Below, piece by piece: positions 7,228 to 15,859 of a stretch of 64,000 nt of DNA. Under the pieces are notes generated by a model that saw only the letters and a list, made by a program, of their open reading frames with translations, was not told the origin of the DNA and made no database searches. The position numbers were made by a program, and so were the translations under genes. Position 1 is the first letter of the stretch; each line of letters begins with the position of its first letter. Origin of the DNA: Prochlorococcus marinus str. MIT 9312 (GTDB lineage Bacteria; Cyanobacteriota; Cyanobacteriia; PCC-6307; Cyanobiaceae); contig NC_007577.1 of the NCBI RefSeq assembly GCF_000012645.1, forward strand, positions 1,054,001 through 1,118,000, given 5' to 3'.

Positions 7228-7812
7228 TTATTCAAAAATACTCGTATACATAGAATTGAATTTAGATGAATATTTCATTCCCTTATCTAGACCAAGCCAA
7301 AACTTTATAAGTCTTTCAGGTTCATTTCCATTCTCTTTACCAAGATCAGGTTGAACCACTACACACTCACCTTTTGCTGCTGCGCTATAAAGAATTTTTC
7401 TGGCAAGAAATTTCCCTAATCCTTTATTCCTATATTTTTCTTTAACTTCGAATTTTTCTAAGATTATTATTCTTGTAGAGCAGGTTTTTATCTCTTCATC
7501 TAAGCTCTCACTATCCCAATCAAGTAATTCACAAAGCAATGCTCCTGCACTGTTGAAATCATCAGAATGATTATCTAACCATAACTCTATTGTTTGGGGA
7601 GAATAGCCTTGATGCAATACTGAGGCAACTTTAGCTTCAGCTATTACTTCTACAGTATCAAAATCATCTTCTTCAAAATTTGGATACCAAGTGGCCGTCG
7701 ATTTACCTTCTAAAAATGCTCCATGTTCTAGTTCAGAACAGTCACTTATGCTAAAAGTTGTCACGGCGTCTGATAAATAATCACTTTCAAGGATCTCAAG
7801 AATTTGGCTCAT
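7228..7812 (-). CDS. GNAT-family acetyltransferase-like protein
   Basis: 194 residues. The region IIILEKFEVKEKYRNKGLGKFLARKILYSAA has the beta4-loop-alpha3 signature of GNAT proteins (R/Q-x-x-G-x-G/A, here RNKGLG), which binds the acetyl-CoA pyrophosphate. The following VVVQPDLG fits strand beta5. The N-terminal 100 residues are acidic and unlike standard GNATs. It could acetylate a protein or small molecule; GNAT proteins also occur as type II toxins. It is second in an operon behind a MarR-like regulator and ahead of the acidic protein genes. Confidence 0.7.
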   Translation of the reverse strand: MSQILEILESDYLSDAVTTFSISDCSELEHGAFLEGKSTATWYPNFEEDDFDTVEVIAEAKVASVLHQGYSPQTIELWLDNHSDDFNSAGALLCELLDWDSESLDEEIKTCSTRIIILEKFEVKEKYRNKGLGKFLARKILYSAAAKGECVVVQPDLGKENGNEPERLIKFWLGLDKGMKYSSKFNSMYTSIFE

Positions 7813-7827
7813 ATTACTTTAATTTTT

Positions 7828-8337
7828 TTAAGTTTCCTCCTCTCCGAGGGCCTTTCTAAGAAGATCTTGATCAATATCTTTATATTTCTGCATCAATGAA
7901 TAAATATCTTTTTCTTTTTCAGTTTTAATTTCTTTTTCTTCTAAAAATTTTGTAGAAAAAGCTTCTAATCCTTGCTTCTCTTCTGGTGCATAAAGAATAG
8001 CTTCTAATTCTTCTGCTAATTTCATACCATCATAAGTTAACTCTAGAGTTAATCTTTTTCTATTTAAAGGATCAACAACTTTCCTTAGCAGTGCAAAACC
8101 TTTCTTTTTTAATCTATGTGTTGGACTTAAAAAATCAGTATTTCTTGAACCTGAAGCTGAGGATGTATTGAGATCTTCCTCGAGAGCTTTTTTATGACAT
8201 CTATTATGAGTAGCAACATATAGATAAGTACTAATTACCTGAGCAGGAATCTCCTTATCAAATTTCATAAATAATTTAATAACTTCTAAAAGAGCCAATA
8301 ACTTTCTATTTGTAATAGCCCTTTTTAAAGGATCCAT
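7828..8337 (-). CDS. MarR-like winged-helix regulator
   Basis: 169 residues. The order of helices and the wing segment KKGFALLRKVVDPLNRKRLTLELTYDGMKLAEEL fits the MarR/winged-helix fold (recognition helix near SPTHRLKKKG, beta wing with DPLNRKR, then the dimerisation helix). The charged C-terminus is an extra helix. It heads a five-gene - strand operon and is divergent from the retron; only about 156 bp separates its start from the retron RNA, so it may control both. MarR proteins usually bind palindromes as dimers; TATAGAAATCTA at 8381 is a candidate site. Confidence 0.7.
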   Translation of the reverse strand: MDPLKRAITNRKLLALLEVIKLFMKFDKEIPAQVISTYLYVATHNRCHKKALEEDLNTSSASGSRNTDFLSPTHRLKKKGFALLRKVVDPLNRKRLTLELTYDGMKLAEELEAILYAPEEKQGLEAFSTKFLEEKEIKTEKEKDIYSLMQKYKDIDQDLLRKALGEEET

Positions 8338-8493
8338 GCAATTAAAATTAAAATTATACTTTCTATATTTATATATATTTTATAGAAATCTAACAATTAA
8401 CTTACTAGAGAAAAAAATAAAGACGCAAAGATAGTTTTACGCTGTAGAAAACATATTATTTACTATTTCTATAAATTTGCTACTTTTCTAGAA
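8338..8493. promoter_or_regulatory. Divergent MarR/retron promoter region
   Basis: 156 AT-rich bases between divergent transcription units. It contains TATAGAAATCTA (8381-8392), also found before the WGR-ligase gene at 18249, and a TTCTAGAA palindrome (8486-8493) directly in front of the retron RNA a1 arm. These are plausible operators; the regulator is inferred to be the MarR-like protein. Confidence 0.4.
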
Positions 8494-8718
8494 GTACTTG
8501 ATTTCTAGCAATTAAACCCTGGTGTTTCGCCTGGGTAGCAGTAAAGTCACTCAAACGGCATCGGATACCAATGTCTCTCAGCGAAGAATAGGCCTTAGGC
8601 CATATATCTTTGGCACTGGGACGACTACAGGTAGTCATGCCACGATTTATGGCCTAAGGCCTATTCTTCGCCTACAGTGATCGGCACCGATCTCTGAAGG
8701 ATAGTAGAAATCAGGTAC
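8494..8718 (+). ncRNA. Retron msr-msd non-coding RNA
   Basis: The element has the parts of a retron RNA in order. Arm a1 (GTACTTGATTTCTA, 8494-8507) pairs with a2 (TAGAAATCAGGTAC, 8705-8718) over 14 positions with one G-U. A G at 8508, just after a1, is the candidate priming guanosine. An msr hairpin occupies 8516-8536 (ACCCTGG/CCTGGGT, 7-nt loop). The msd is a 24-bp perfect stem, 8581-8604 with 8648-8671, whose apex folds further (TGGCA with TGCCA; GACTAC at 8623 with GTAGTC at 8631). A last hairpin GATCGG-CA-CCGATC lies at 8679-8692. The first protein gene starts 18 bp after a2. The RNA would template multicopy single-stranded DNA made by the RT encoded at 13348. Exact ends and branch point are inferred. 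Confidence 0.82.
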
Positions 8719-8736
8719 AACCTATTTTCTGAAAAA

Positions 8737-11709
8737 ATGAAGGACTTTAATAATTCAAAGATAAGATTTGCTACTTCTCTTGTCTCAACTAATGATCAAA
8801 GCGCAGGTGGTTACCACTATCAACTTGATACAACCATAAATATATTGGTAGTTAACGATATTGTTGAGAAAGAGAATGGCTTTGAAAGATCAGATAATTT
8901 GGTTTTTAGCGTATTTCACAAGGATTATTATGCTGAAAAAAAGCTAATTTATCTTTATGCAGGACCGACTAATTCAAATATTAAGAGAGGGGCTGATTCT
9001 TTTTCTCTCGTTAGTGATGATTTTGAAAGTCTTCAAAATGTGCCTTTACTTTTAAATGCAATTAAAGATGTTATTAAATCTAATCATAAATGTGTTTATT
9101 TAGATAAAGGTAAGGACGAAACATATGATCCAGTTCCATTTCTTGCAAGGATTGATTCATTATCTAAGACATCATCTATTGTCAGGTTTACTAAGGGGCT
9201 TGATGCAATAAATAATGAAGAACCAAATAATGAATTAAATCTTATTTCTGCTCAAAAATTAAGTGATAAGTTCAAAGATTCAAAAGTGCTAGATAAAAAT
9301 GATATTGAACTTGTAAAAATAATATTTACTACAACCCCACTTACTTTCGGATATTGGGGTACTTTTAAAGCATTGATGAAGAAATTTGATCCCGAACTTT
9401 TGCCAATTGAATTTGGGAAAGCTCTAGCACGTTTATCTGTTCATCCAGGAGCTAAATCGCATGATTCATATCATTACCCCAACTTTAATTTTGAGAATTT
9501 GATCTGGTTAAAAGATATTGTTCCTCTTCCAAATAGAAGAACTATTGATTATCTCGCCCGACGTATGCGAAGAGAATTAAAAAAAATAGGAGATACTAAA
9601 CCAGCATTATATACTTCAGTCGTATCCACAATGCTCATTGAATTTGACTCATGGGATTCACAAATTACAAATAAATCTTTTATTCCTGCTTATGTATTGT
9701 CAGGAAAATATCTTGAGCTTGATGGTTATAGAAAAAGTAGAGTCGTTTATTTACCTCTTTTTCAGCAAAAGCGTTCTGACCCGCATTCAGAGGCATGGAA
9801 TAAAAATATCTCTAAAGTTATAGATATTTTTAATAACGTTAGGAATTCTTCCGAGATATTTAATTTTAGTTATCAAATATTGAAAGATAATAATCAAATA
9901 ATTACAGATCTCACAAAGAATAATGTTTTATTGGCCTTATCTTCTAATTTTGATGAACTTGTATTAATTGCCCTTAAAACAATTCCAAGGTTTTTCAAGG
10001 ATTTATTTAATCAAATATCTGCAGATAATTGGATGATGTTCTTTGAAAGAAGTGATATGAAATCATTTGGGATTTTTATTGATGAGGTGCGTTGTGTTGG
10101 GACCGGAATGGGTAATATCTATCTTTTTAATGCTCTAGAAAAATATTTTTCTGCAAATGTCAAAGATAATATTGAGCGAGCAGCTCCTCTTGCTGGAATG
10201 TATTTAAGGTTTCTTCCTAGATATGTATATAGTGCCGAAAAATTTAGAAAAGTATTAGAACTTGTCACTTCCTTTTATTCATTTAGTAAATCATCAGAAA
10301 TATGGAGAATTTCATTAGATAAAATTCCCTTCAACCTTTTGTTGGCATTTTATTTTGAAATAATTACAAATAAAAATTTTGTTGAAGGTAATTTGGAAAT
10401 AATAGAGGAAGTAATTCTTAGTAAATGTAAATCAAATAAGAGTTATCTTTATGGGTATGGCTATGGTTACAACGATATTTTTATAGAGAGCATAATAAAA
10501 TGTTTTATTTCTGGCGAGAAAAAAGTTGAGGAATTTGGTTGGTTACTATTAAACAAATATCAAGATTCTTCAGATTTAGATCAAAGAAAAATTCAAATAG
10601 AAAGAATTTTCCAGTGGTTGAAAGATACACATTTAGATCCAATAAAAATTCAAATAGAGCCTATGATTCAATGGTTGAAAAATACACATCCATCTTCATA
10701 TTTTTTGGGAGAAAAATGGGAGACTCGCAGAATTGATCTAATAGGTATTCTTCTTGAAAAATATCCTTATTTAAGCGATGAAAAAATTGTAGATATTCTG
10801 ACTGATAATGGATGGTCTCTTACCTCATCAGGAAAGTTATATTTTCTCATAAAAAATGCAAGCCCAATGAAATCTCGAATAATTTGGAATGCACTTGCAA
10901 ATGATAATTCTAATGAAATTAAAGATCTTGTTCTGATAGATAAATCTTTTCTTAAAGTGTTTGGTGATTCAATTAATATTGAGGATCTTTCAAAATGCGG
11001 AAATATCCAACATGAAGTTTTAAAAAAATATATTGAAAATAACCCATCAAGGATAAAAAATGATATTTCTTTTGGTTTGGCTCTCGCAGCAGTTCCTAAT
11101 CCAGCATTGCAGGATATTGCAATCGATCAACTCTTAAAAATAAATGCCTTGCAATCTAAATGGCTTTTACTTGCCGAGATTGGATTACCAAAACCAATTC
11201 TTGCAGCCCGTAAATTTATAGAATCATTATCTGATAAGGAAGAATTAAGTAATTGTATTCTTGCCTCTATCGATAGTTCAGTTTTCACAGTAAGAGATAT
11301 GGGATTGGAACTATTGGATAAAAATTCAGAAATAATTAATAATGAAAAATTACTTGCTTCATTATCAACCTCTGATGATCATAAAGTTCAGGGAAGAGTA
11401 GCAGAAGAACTGCTTATAAGAGAAAGTGATAATCCAGTTTTTGAAGACTTTGATAATCGAATACTTATCACAAGAAGAAGGAATAGAAAGGCTAAGGAAA
11501 AAATTAAGGATCGACTTGATTCGGATTCAAAAATAAAAAATCAAGAAATACTTTCTCCAAAAAGGATAGAGGCATTATTGAATTTAGCTAAAGGTAAAAA
11601 TATTAGAGATAGAGAATGGGCTCTGAATCGGATCGCTTCCCTCAGTATCAAGGGAGTTAGATTTGATGGAATTGAAATAGAAAAGACTAATACAAGGAGA
11701 AATAAATGA
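8737..11709 (+). CDS. Retron-associated ARM/HEAT-like repeat protein
   Basis: 990 residues, largely alpha-helical by eye, with no catalytic motif or membrane segment. The N-terminal 120 residues are a mixed alpha/beta region. The rest reads as helical repeats, for example near residues 200-240 (TFGYWGTFKALMKKFDPELL) and 840-920 (VRDMGLELLDKN and KVQGRVAEELLIRE). It is the first protein gene after the retron RNA and overlaps the SWIM gene by four bases (ATGA). This set fits the ARM protein of type XIII retrons as I remember that class, where it would be part of the effector or sensor complex. Residues about 615-650 hold a tandem duplication of IQIE..IQWLK.TH, also visible in the DNA at 10585-10690. 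Confidence 0.75.
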   Translation: MKDFNNSKIRFATSLVSTNDQSAGGYHYQLDTTINILVVNDIVEKENGFERSDNLVFSVFHKDYYAEKKLIYLYAGPTNSNIKRGADSFSLVSDDFESLQNVPLLLNAIKDVIKSNHKCVYLDKGKDETYDPVPFLARIDSLSKTSSIVRFTKGLDAINNEEPNNELNLISAQKLSDKFKDSKVLDKNDIELVKIIFTTTPLTFGYWGTFKALMKKFDPELLPIEFGKALARLSVHPGAKSHDSYHYPNFNFENLIWLKDIVPLPNRRTIDYLARRMRRELKKIGDTKPALYTSVVSTMLIEFDSWDSQITNKSFIPAYVLSGKYLELDGYRKSRVVYLPLFQQKRSDPHSEAWNKNISKVIDIFNNVRNSSEIFNFSYQILKDNNQIITDLTKNNVLLALSSNFDELVLIALKTIPRFFKDLFNQISADNWMMFFERSDMKSFGIFIDEVRCVGTGMGNIYLFNALEKYFSANVKDNIERAAPLAGMYLRFLPRYVYSAEKFRKVLELVTSFYSFSKSSEIWRISLDKIPFNLLLAFYFEIITNKNFVEGNLEIIEEVILSKCKSNKSYLYGYGYGYNDIFIESIIKCFISGEKKVEEFGWLLLNKYQDSSDLDQRKIQIERIFQWLKDTHLDPIKIQIEPMIQWLKNTHPSSYFLGEKWETRRIDLIGILLEKYPYLSDEKIVDILTDNGWSLTSSGKLYFLIKNASPMKSRIIWNALANDNSNEIKDLVLIDKSFLKVFGDSINIEDLSKCGNIQHEVLKKYIENNPSRIKNDISFGLALAAVPNPALQDIAIDQLLKINALQSKWLLLAEIGLPKPILAARKFIESLSDKEELSNCILASIDSSVFTVRDMGLELLDKNSEIINNEKLLASLSTSDDHKVQGRVAEELLIRESDNPVFEDFDNRILITRRRNRKAKEKIKDRLDSDSKIKNQEILSPKRIEALLNLAKGKNIRDREWALNRIASLSIKGVRFDGIEIEKTNTRRNK

Positions 11710-13346
11710 CTACATTTACTGGAAATTTTACAAGATCAATTTCAGGATCTTCCCCTAATGATAGTTCTGTAACTTTTGGTGTTGATTTAGATCAAGCTCC
11801 TGTTTATCTGAATGTTGATGTTATCCCAAGTTATGCATTTGCTCGATTAATGCTTGTTTTAGGAAATGTAGTAAGAATGCAAGATGCAGGAATTGAAAAG
11901 GATCATTCTACTTATCAAGAATGGGTTAGAGGAGAATATTTGAAAGAATTAAATGATGAAATTAAAGAGAAAAAAGCAAAATTACCAGCTTTATTAGAAA
12001 AGAAAAATAAAATTACAAAGCTATTAAAATCGATTAAAGAAAAGGGTGAAAAGTATGATTCAAAGAATTTTCTTAAGGAAAGAAACACTTTTTGGAAATG
12101 GCTTTATACCCATAATCGACAAGCTTGGTATGTTCTCGACCCTATCGTAAGCGTCCAGCCTGATGCAACTTTTTTTGAAGCATTTTCATTAGATGAATCT
12201 ACATATGCGCGGGTATCGCTTCCTCATTCGGCAACAAAATCTAATAAAAAACCATCATGTGGAACTACTAATATAGATTTCAGTGTCTCGCTTGAAAGGG
12301 AACTTGCAAGGACTAGAAACTATAGACCTTTGCATCTTACTGTAGGTTCAGATTCAGTTGGAGTCGATACTGGAGTTTCTTCTACTGTTGAGAAGAAAAT
12401 AGATCTCCCAGAATCATGGGTAAGAGGATTGGTTGAGGTGCAGGCAGCTTTATCTTTAGCACCAGTTGAGCTGACTTTATCTTCTTCTTATCTTGCTGAT
12501 ATTCTTGCAAGATTAGAATCAGAAAGAGAAAGGGAAGGTCCAAGAGCATTAGTATTTAATATGAAACCCGGAGAAAAGCCTGAAATAGAAATACAACCTT
12601 GGGGAGAAATTCATAAAGTATCTGACAAACTTTATACAGGTGAAGAGAATCGAAAAATTAAAGTCTGGGGAAGACGCAGACTTCGTGTTTTGAGTAATTT
12701 ATTATCGATTGTTCCAGAATTGAAAGTCAGATTAATAGATTCGGGGATGCCATCTTTTTGGAGTATTGAGATAGAGGATGTAGTTTTAACAATTGGTATA
12801 TCTGGATGGACTTCACAAGACTGGGCAGGGAGAGCAAGGTTTTCTGCTATTACTCCTGCATCTGATTTATCTCCAAATATCATTGAAAATGCATCAACTC
12901 TTCTGAAGAAAAAAAATGCTTTATCCGTGGATGAATTAGCAAATAAAATTAATCAGAGCCCTGGAGATTGTCGTCGAATTCTTCAGAGTTTGTGTATTAA
13001 GGGATTAGCCATGTTCGATCCTGAAAATGGAAAATATCGTTGGCGGGCTCTTTTCCCATCTCTAAATCTTGAAAGTCAATCTGAAGCTGGAGTAGAGGAA
13101 AGAAAAGGTTTAGAGATATTCAAGTCAAATAAAATCAAGATAATTTCAGACCAGATAACTTCCAAGGGTCGTGAACTTAAAGGTCTCGTAGAGTCACATG
13201 AAAAAATAAATCAACCTTCCATTATCAAAGATTTGGATGGCCGAGTCATTAATGCGCAATGCGACTGTTCTCATTTTCGATTTCATAAACTTAGACAAGG
13301 ACCTTGTAGACATATTGTTTGCTTAAGCTTGAAGGGAGGTGGATAA
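11706..13346 (+). CDS. Retron-associated winged-helix + SWIM zinc-finger protein
   Basis: 546 residues. An N-terminal region with a Lys/Glu coiled coil (about 75-120) is followed by a beta-rich middle. A winged helix lies near 395-455 (ALSVDELANKINQSPGDCRRILQSLCIKGLAMFD). The C-terminal SWIM zinc finger has C-x-C-x(n)-C-x-H ligands (INAQCDCSHFRF..., then GPCRHIVCL). SWIM domains bind DNA or protein. Winged helix plus SWIM next to an RT is the WHSWIM component I associate with type XIII retrons. Its start overlaps the ARM-like gene and its stop lies one base before the RT start, so the three are one translationally coupled unit. Confidence 0.8.
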   Translation: MTTFTGNFTRSISGSSPNDSSVTFGVDLDQAPVYLNVDVIPSYAFARLMLVLGNVVRMQDAGIEKDHSTYQEWVRGEYLKELNDEIKEKKAKLPALLEKKNKITKLLKSIKEKGEKYDSKNFLKERNTFWKWLYTHNRQAWYVLDPIVSVQPDATFFEAFSLDESTYARVSLPHSATKSNKKPSCGTTNIDFSVSLERELARTRNYRPLHLTVGSDSVGVDTGVSSTVEKKIDLPESWVRGLVEVQAALSLAPVELTLSSSYLADILARLESEREREGPRALVFNMKPGEKPEIEIQPWGEIHKVSDKLYTGEENRKIKVWGRRRLRVLSNLLSIVPELKVRLIDSGMPSFWSIEIEDVVLTIGISGWTSQDWAGRARFSAITPASDLSPNIIENASTLLKKKNALSVDELANKINQSPGDCRRILQSLCIKGLAMFDPENGKYRWRALFPSLNLESQSEAGVEERKGLEIFKSNKIKIISDQITSKGRELKGLVESHEKINQPSIIKDLDGRVINAQCDCSHFRFHKLRQGPCRHIVCLSLKGGG

Positions 13347-13347
13347 G

Positions 13348-14796
13348 ATGTCAGAACAAGATGCGGACCAAAGTAATTCTTTGAATAATCAATGGAAAAA
13401 AAGATTACAAGAGATAGGGCAGGGGGCTTTTGAATTTGAAGAAATGCTCCGTTTAGGCTTCATTGATTTGGATACTATTAAGCGTTTCGATAAAGAAATG
13501 ACTATTGAGGAATCTAAAGAAGTTTTTGAACAGTTAACTAAAACCAGTGCAATATTAAGTGAAGTTGATAAAGAAATAAATTCCATTAATCGTATAGAGG
13601 AACTTCTCGCAGAAATAAGATCTCGAAGAATAAAAAGAGTTAAGGAGGCTGCTAAAGAAAAGAAAATTAAGAAGCAAGAGGAAAAGATTAAACGGTCGAA
13701 AGAAATTAAAGAACGAAAAATTAATTCCCCAACATTTTTGGGGAGAGGGGTTTCAAATAGACTTAGTTTTGAAAAAGTTAAAAAGGTAGATTTTAAATCC
13801 AATAAAATTCCTGAACTTAATTCTTTTGTTGATGTAGCTAATGCTTTAGAGGTAACTCCATCCAAATTGCAATGGCTTATTTATGAAAGAGGTGCAAGTA
13901 ATATTGATCATTATTTAAGATATGAGATACCAAAAAAATCAGGAGGTAAGAGATTAATTTCCAGTCCAAAGAAAGATATGAAAAAAGCTCAGAAATGGAT
14001 CTTGGAAAATATTTTAATTAACCTTGATGTTGATAAAGCGGCTATGGCTTTTCAAAAAGGTTTATCAATTATTGATAATGCATCCTTACATGTCAAATCA
14101 AAAATTATAGTCCGTATAGATATAAAAGACTTTTTCCCTACTATCACTTTTCCCCGTGTAAGAGGTTTTTTCGAATCTTTAGGTTATAACCCTGGTGTTG
14201 CAACTGTCTTTGCATTGATTTGTACGGATAGTCCTAAAGTAATACTTAAGCAGGAAGCGATAGATGGAGACAAAAACAATAAAGATTATCCTCATTTTAT
14301 AGCTATTAGTGAGAGGTCACTGCCTCAAGGTGCGTGTACTTCACCATCATTAGCTAATCTTATTTGCAGAAAAATTGACTCACGTCTTAATGGATATTCT
14401 TCAAAATCTGGATGGAAATATTCTAGATATGCAGATGATTTAATTTTTTCTACTACCTCTGAAGACAGCTATCCTCATAGATTAATAAAATCAATTTCAT
14501 CGATAATATCTGAAGAAGGTTTTAAGGTAAATCAATCAAAAACAAGATTGATGCGCGCACCTAATCGACAAACTGTTACTGGTTTAGTTGTTAATAATGA
14601 AGTAACTCTTAGCAGAAGAGATTTAAAACGAATGCGTGCATTTTTTCATCAATGTTCTTCTAAAGGTTTAGATTTCATGAGTGAGAAAATTGGTAAAGAT
14701 GCATTATCTGTAGCGCGTGGATATATCTCATATGTCGAAATGGTTTCACCTACAATTGCAGAAAAATTTCTTTCAACCAATTCCTGGATAAAATAA
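13348..14796 (+). CDS. Retron reverse transcriptase
   Basis: 482 residues. A basic coiled-coil extension (to about 130) precedes a complete RT domain. Motifs in order: KKSGGKRLISSP (RT1); the retron-specific NAxxH (DNASLHV, about 243); RIDIKDFFPTIT with the first catalytic Asp; SLPQGACTSPSLANLI; YADDLIFS with the catalytic Asp pair (about 361-364); and the retron-specific VTGLVVN (about 410). RT with NAxxH and VTG copies part of its cognate RNA into msDNA primed from a 2'-OH. I chose ATG 13348, one base after the preceding stop and eight bases after GGAGG, over GTG 13339. All catalytic residues are intact. The template RNA lies 4.6 kb upstream at the head of the operon. Confidence 0.95.
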   Translation: MSEQDADQSNSLNNQWKKRLQEIGQGAFEFEEMLRLGFIDLDTIKRFDKEMTIEESKEVFEQLTKTSAILSEVDKEINSINRIEELLAEIRSRRIKRVKEAAKEKKIKKQEEKIKRSKEIKERKINSPTFLGRGVSNRLSFEKVKKVDFKSNKIPELNSFVDVANALEVTPSKLQWLIYERGASNIDHYLRYEIPKKSGGKRLISSPKKDMKKAQKWILENILINLDVDKAAMAFQKGLSIIDNASLHVKSKIIVRIDIKDFFPTITFPRVRGFFESLGYNPGVATVFALICTDSPKVILKQEAIDGDKNNKDYPHFIAISERSLPQGACTSPSLANLICRKIDSRLNGYSSKSGWKYSRYADDLIFSTTSEDSYPHRLIKSISSIISEEGFKVNQSKTRLMRAPNRQTVTGLVVNNEVTLSRRDLKRMRAFFHQCSSKGLDFMSEKIGKDALSVARGYISYVEMVSPTIAEKFLSTNSWIK

Positions 14797-14806
14797 TTCA
14801 AAATAA

Positions 14807-15370
14807 ATGTCTAAAAAATTCCCAATATTATTTCCCGAATTGCTTGCTGATTTTGAATTAATTAAAGGTTCAAGTGATGATCCTGATGAAACTGATTATG
14901 AATGGAATGAAGGGAATTTAAATTTCAAAGTTAAAGAATATTCGCCTGATGACTATATTCCTTCTGAATATAATGTTTTGAAGTATAAAAATAAATTCTA
15001 TAAATGTGCATTTGATGGTCACGTAATCGATGGGTATTTATCAGAAGAACTTTTTGATGAATATGAAGAAACTTACTTTGATGAAGAAGATACTTGTGCA
15101 GGTGAATGGATAAAGATTTATAAAAATTCAAGCAGAGAAGATATTCCTGAAGGCTCTTATTTATTTGAAATACCTTCTATAGAAGAAATTATTGACGGTG
15201 GGGAAAAAGAAATAAATGAATACATATCAGAAGATCATGAAATTGTTACTGAATGGGTTGATGAGATAGATGAAGAGGATTTCAAAAATATTCTTTATGG
15301 CGTTTACGGATTTGGAAGAGAAGTTTTATTTGATGATGAATTTGTAATTAAAAAAAGATATAACGGTTAG
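14807..15370 (+). CDS. Acidic hypothetical protein following the retron RT
   Basis: 187 residues, extremely acidic (Asp/Glu through most of the sequence), no Cys clusters or membrane segments, rich in Tyr. It starts 10 bp after the RT stop, so it may be a fourth gene of the retron operon. It could equally belong to the pool of acidic island proteins. The composition resembles DNA-mimic or anti-DNA-binding proteins, but that is speculation from charge alone. Confidence 0.6.
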   Translation: MSKKFPILFPELLADFELIKGSSDDPDETDYEWNEGNLNFKVKEYSPDDYIPSEYNVLKYKNKFYKCAFDGHVIDGYLSEELFDEYEETYFDEEDTCAGEWIKIYKNSSREDIPEGSYLFEIPSIEEIIDGGEKEINEYISEDHEIVTEWVDEIDEEDFKNILYGVYGFGREVLFDDEFVIKKRYNG

Positions 15371-15423
15371 AAATTATTATTACCATCTAAGTACCAGTCG
15401 TCGGCATATCCTTTATCAGAGCC

Positions 15424-15846
15424 TTAATGCGTTTGAGTAAATTCTTCCTGTTCTTTGACAGAATCAATTAAACAATCATAAAAAAAACTCTCATCGTAAA
15501 CTTTATTTACTAGAAATAACAATGCTCTTGAATATTCCTCATCCTCTAGGTCGTCTATAAATTCAAATATCAATTCTCTCTTTTTATGCCTATCTTCAGG
15601 TTCTTGATTTTCAATTTCTTTATACTCTTCTGGATAAAATTCAGATACATATTCATTCCATATTTCAGGCAAACCTAAATCGCCTGTGTCATGATCATAT
15701 AAAACTCTTTCAATCCAAGTCATTCCTAAATCATCTGGCCACAAGTCTTCCCATATATAAGAAATCTTTTCATCATCATTCAAGGATTTAAACTCTGCAT
15801 CAGTCCTCACCCTAACTTCATCAGATCCTATTTTAAAGATAAACAT
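15424..15846 (-). CDS. Acidic hypothetical protein
   Basis: 140 residues, acidic, beginning with a short strand-rich region (MFIFKIGSDEVRVRTDAEF) and continuing with helices rich in Glu, Asp and Tyr. It is 13 bp downstream of the 15860-17047 gene and so is probably cotranscribed with it. It converges on the retron operon with only 53 bp between stops. Family not recognised. Confidence 0.6.
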   Translation of the reverse strand: MFIFKIGSDEVRVRTDAEFKSLNDDEKISYIWEDLWPDDLGMTWIERVLYDHDTGDLGLPEIWNEYVSEFYPEEYKEIENQEPEDRHKKRELIFEFIDDLEDEEYSRALLFLVNKVYDESFFYDCLIDSVKEQEEFTQTH

Positions 15847-15859
15847 TTTTTATGATCCC

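Noticed and set aside
8494-8718. Long inverted repeat read as an insertion-sequence end or simple terminator
   Set aside because: No transposase is nearby, the stem is followed by further hairpins instead of a T run, and the matching a1/a2 arms plus retron RT explain it better.
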